Positions 63,286 through 64,000 of a DNA stretch of 64,000 bases are shown in pieces (the stretch's first letter is position 1; every line of letters begins with the position of its first letter). Source of the stretch: Mucilaginibacter sp. KACC 22773 (GTDB taxonomy: Bacteria; Bacteroidota; Bacteroidia; Sphingobacteriales; Sphingobacteriaceae); the NCBI RefSeq assembly GCF_028736215.1, contig NZ_CP117883.1, positions 2,790,001-2,854,000 of the forward strand, in the 5' to 3' direction. Below the pieces are notes generated by a model. It did no database searches and was not told the DNA's origin. It was given only the letters and a program-made list of their open reading frames with translations. A program made the position numbers and the translations under genes.

Positions 63286-64000
63286 ATGGCCTTTCCCTTC
63301 TACAAACAAGCCGATCAGATGGATTGCGGCCCAACCTGCCTTCGGATGATTACCAAGCATTACGGCCGTAATTTTACGATACAGACATTAAGGCTGCTCT
63401 GCGAAATTAATAGGGAAGGCGTTTCCCTGTTGGGCATCAGTGATGCTGCTGAAAAAATTGGCTTCCGCTCCATGGGGGTAAAACTAAATGCTCAACAGCT
63501 TGGTGAAGTGGAATTACCTTGTATCTTGCATTGGCGGCAAAACCATTTTGTGGTACTGTACAAGATCAGTAAGCATCATTACTATATGGCTGATCCCGGC
63601 GCGGGGATGGTTAAGCTTAATGAAGCAGAGTTTAAACGCAACTGGCAGGTAGACAAGGATACCGGAAACGGAATTGCACTTTTGGTATCACCGACCCCGA
63701 ATTTTTACGAGCAGGATGATGAAAAAAACAATGAGGTGCGTTGGTCATTCTTGTTAAGGTATTTGGTTACCTACCGGAAGCTGGTGATTCAGCTGCTGTT
63801 TGGTCTGGGCATCGGTAGTTTGCTTCAGTTGATCACCCCCTTTTTAACCCAATCAATTGTTGACATCGGGATCAATACCCGCAATCTTAATTTTATTTAC
63901 GTTATCCTGTTCGCACAGGCCGCACTCATCATTGGCCGTGTAAGCGTCGAATTTATACGGTCATGGATCTTGCTACACATCAGTACAAGGGTTAATATTT
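63286..64000 (+). CDS. Peptidase C39-domain ABC exporter, 3' end outside window
   Basis: The visible 238 residues begin with an active C39 peptidase: C14 in QMDCGPTCLRM, H87 in RQNHFVVLY and D103 in MADPGAG. The first helices of an ABC transmembrane domain follow (LVIQLLFGLGIGSLLQLITP, LNFIYVILFAQAALIIGRVS). The ATP-binding domain must lie beyond the window. Such proteins cut behind Gly-Gly and export the core peptide; the candidate substrate is the precursor at 60994-61266. It follows the VKOR fusion by 36 bp in the same direction. Confidence 0.93.
   Translation, partial: MAFPFYKQADQMDCGPTCLRMITKHYGRNFTIQTLRLLCEINREGVSLLGISDAAEKIGFRSMGVKLNAQQLGEVELPCILHWRQNHFVVLYKISKHHYYMADPGAGMVKLNEAEFKRNWQVDKDTGNGIALLVSPTPNFYEQDDEKNNEVRWSFLLRYLVTYRKLVIQLLFGLGIGSLLQLITPFLTQSIVDIGINTRNLNFIYVILFAQAALIIGRVSVEFIRSWILLHISTRVNI

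Noticed and set aside
1..64000. tRNA or rRNA genes
   Set aside because: No tRNA cloverleaf or rRNA sequence was recognised in the intergenic regions; a tRNA-finder run would settle it.

Overview
The window looks like chromosomal DNA from a Bacteroidota bacterium of the Sphingobacteriaceae, most like Mucilaginibacter or Pedobacter. The reasons are the SusC/SusD pair, the type IX secretion (T9SS type B) C-terminus, the CHU-style Ig-like repeats, TAnnTTTG-type -7 promoter elements, scarce Shine-Dalgarno sequences and moderate GC. This is family-level recognition; no marker gene is present to prove the genus.

Layout. 1-4.9 kb: two large secreted proteins, the first cut by the window edge. 5-8.5 kb: a PhnA-like zinc-ribbon protein and a minus-strand SDR/AraC/SDR group whose upstream region carries a regularly spaced operator array. 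8.7-11.2 kb: a decayed PD-(D/E)XK-like gene and an Rpn-type nuclease gene. 11.4-26.5 kb: a nearly symmetric divergent locus, with tldE-tldD-RDD-DUF4159 on the minus strand and moxR-DUF58-batA and two large membrane proteins followed by a second tldD-tldE pair on the plus strand. 27-37 kb: a GH16 glucanase, a 1769-residue Ig-repeat surface protein and a SNF2 helicase. 37.1-47 kb: a susC-susD-sulfatase-sulfatase-FGE operon, preceded by an unannotated 30-codon ORF that ends in CCYCCCW. 47-50 kb: an array of eleven decamers, a DUF1080 protein and a YVTN propeller lipoprotein. 50-57.2 kb: an SDR-TetR-TolC-MFP-RND efflux operon with two copies of one 18-bp operator. 57.3-59.9 kb: a degraded accessory stretch with an HxlR remnant, a 95-bp direct repeat flanking an orphan gene, and an HNH/NUMOD4-like remnant. 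59.9-64 kb: a peptide secretion locus, running off the window end.

Two systems stand out. The first is the sulfatase operon. Its polycysteine leader ORF sits just behind a -7 element, the operon has no glycoside hydrolase, and its second sulfatase resembles Pseudomonas AtsA. Together these suggest cysteine-controlled sulfate-ester scavenging for sulfur rather than a carbon-source PUL. The second is the 60-64 kb locus. A double-glycine leader peptide with a six-cysteine core faces a C39-like/VKOR/thioredoxin fusion and a C39-peptidase ABC exporter, which suggests a disulfide-stabilised exported peptide with its own oxidation machinery. Both functional readings are inferences from sequence and gene order.
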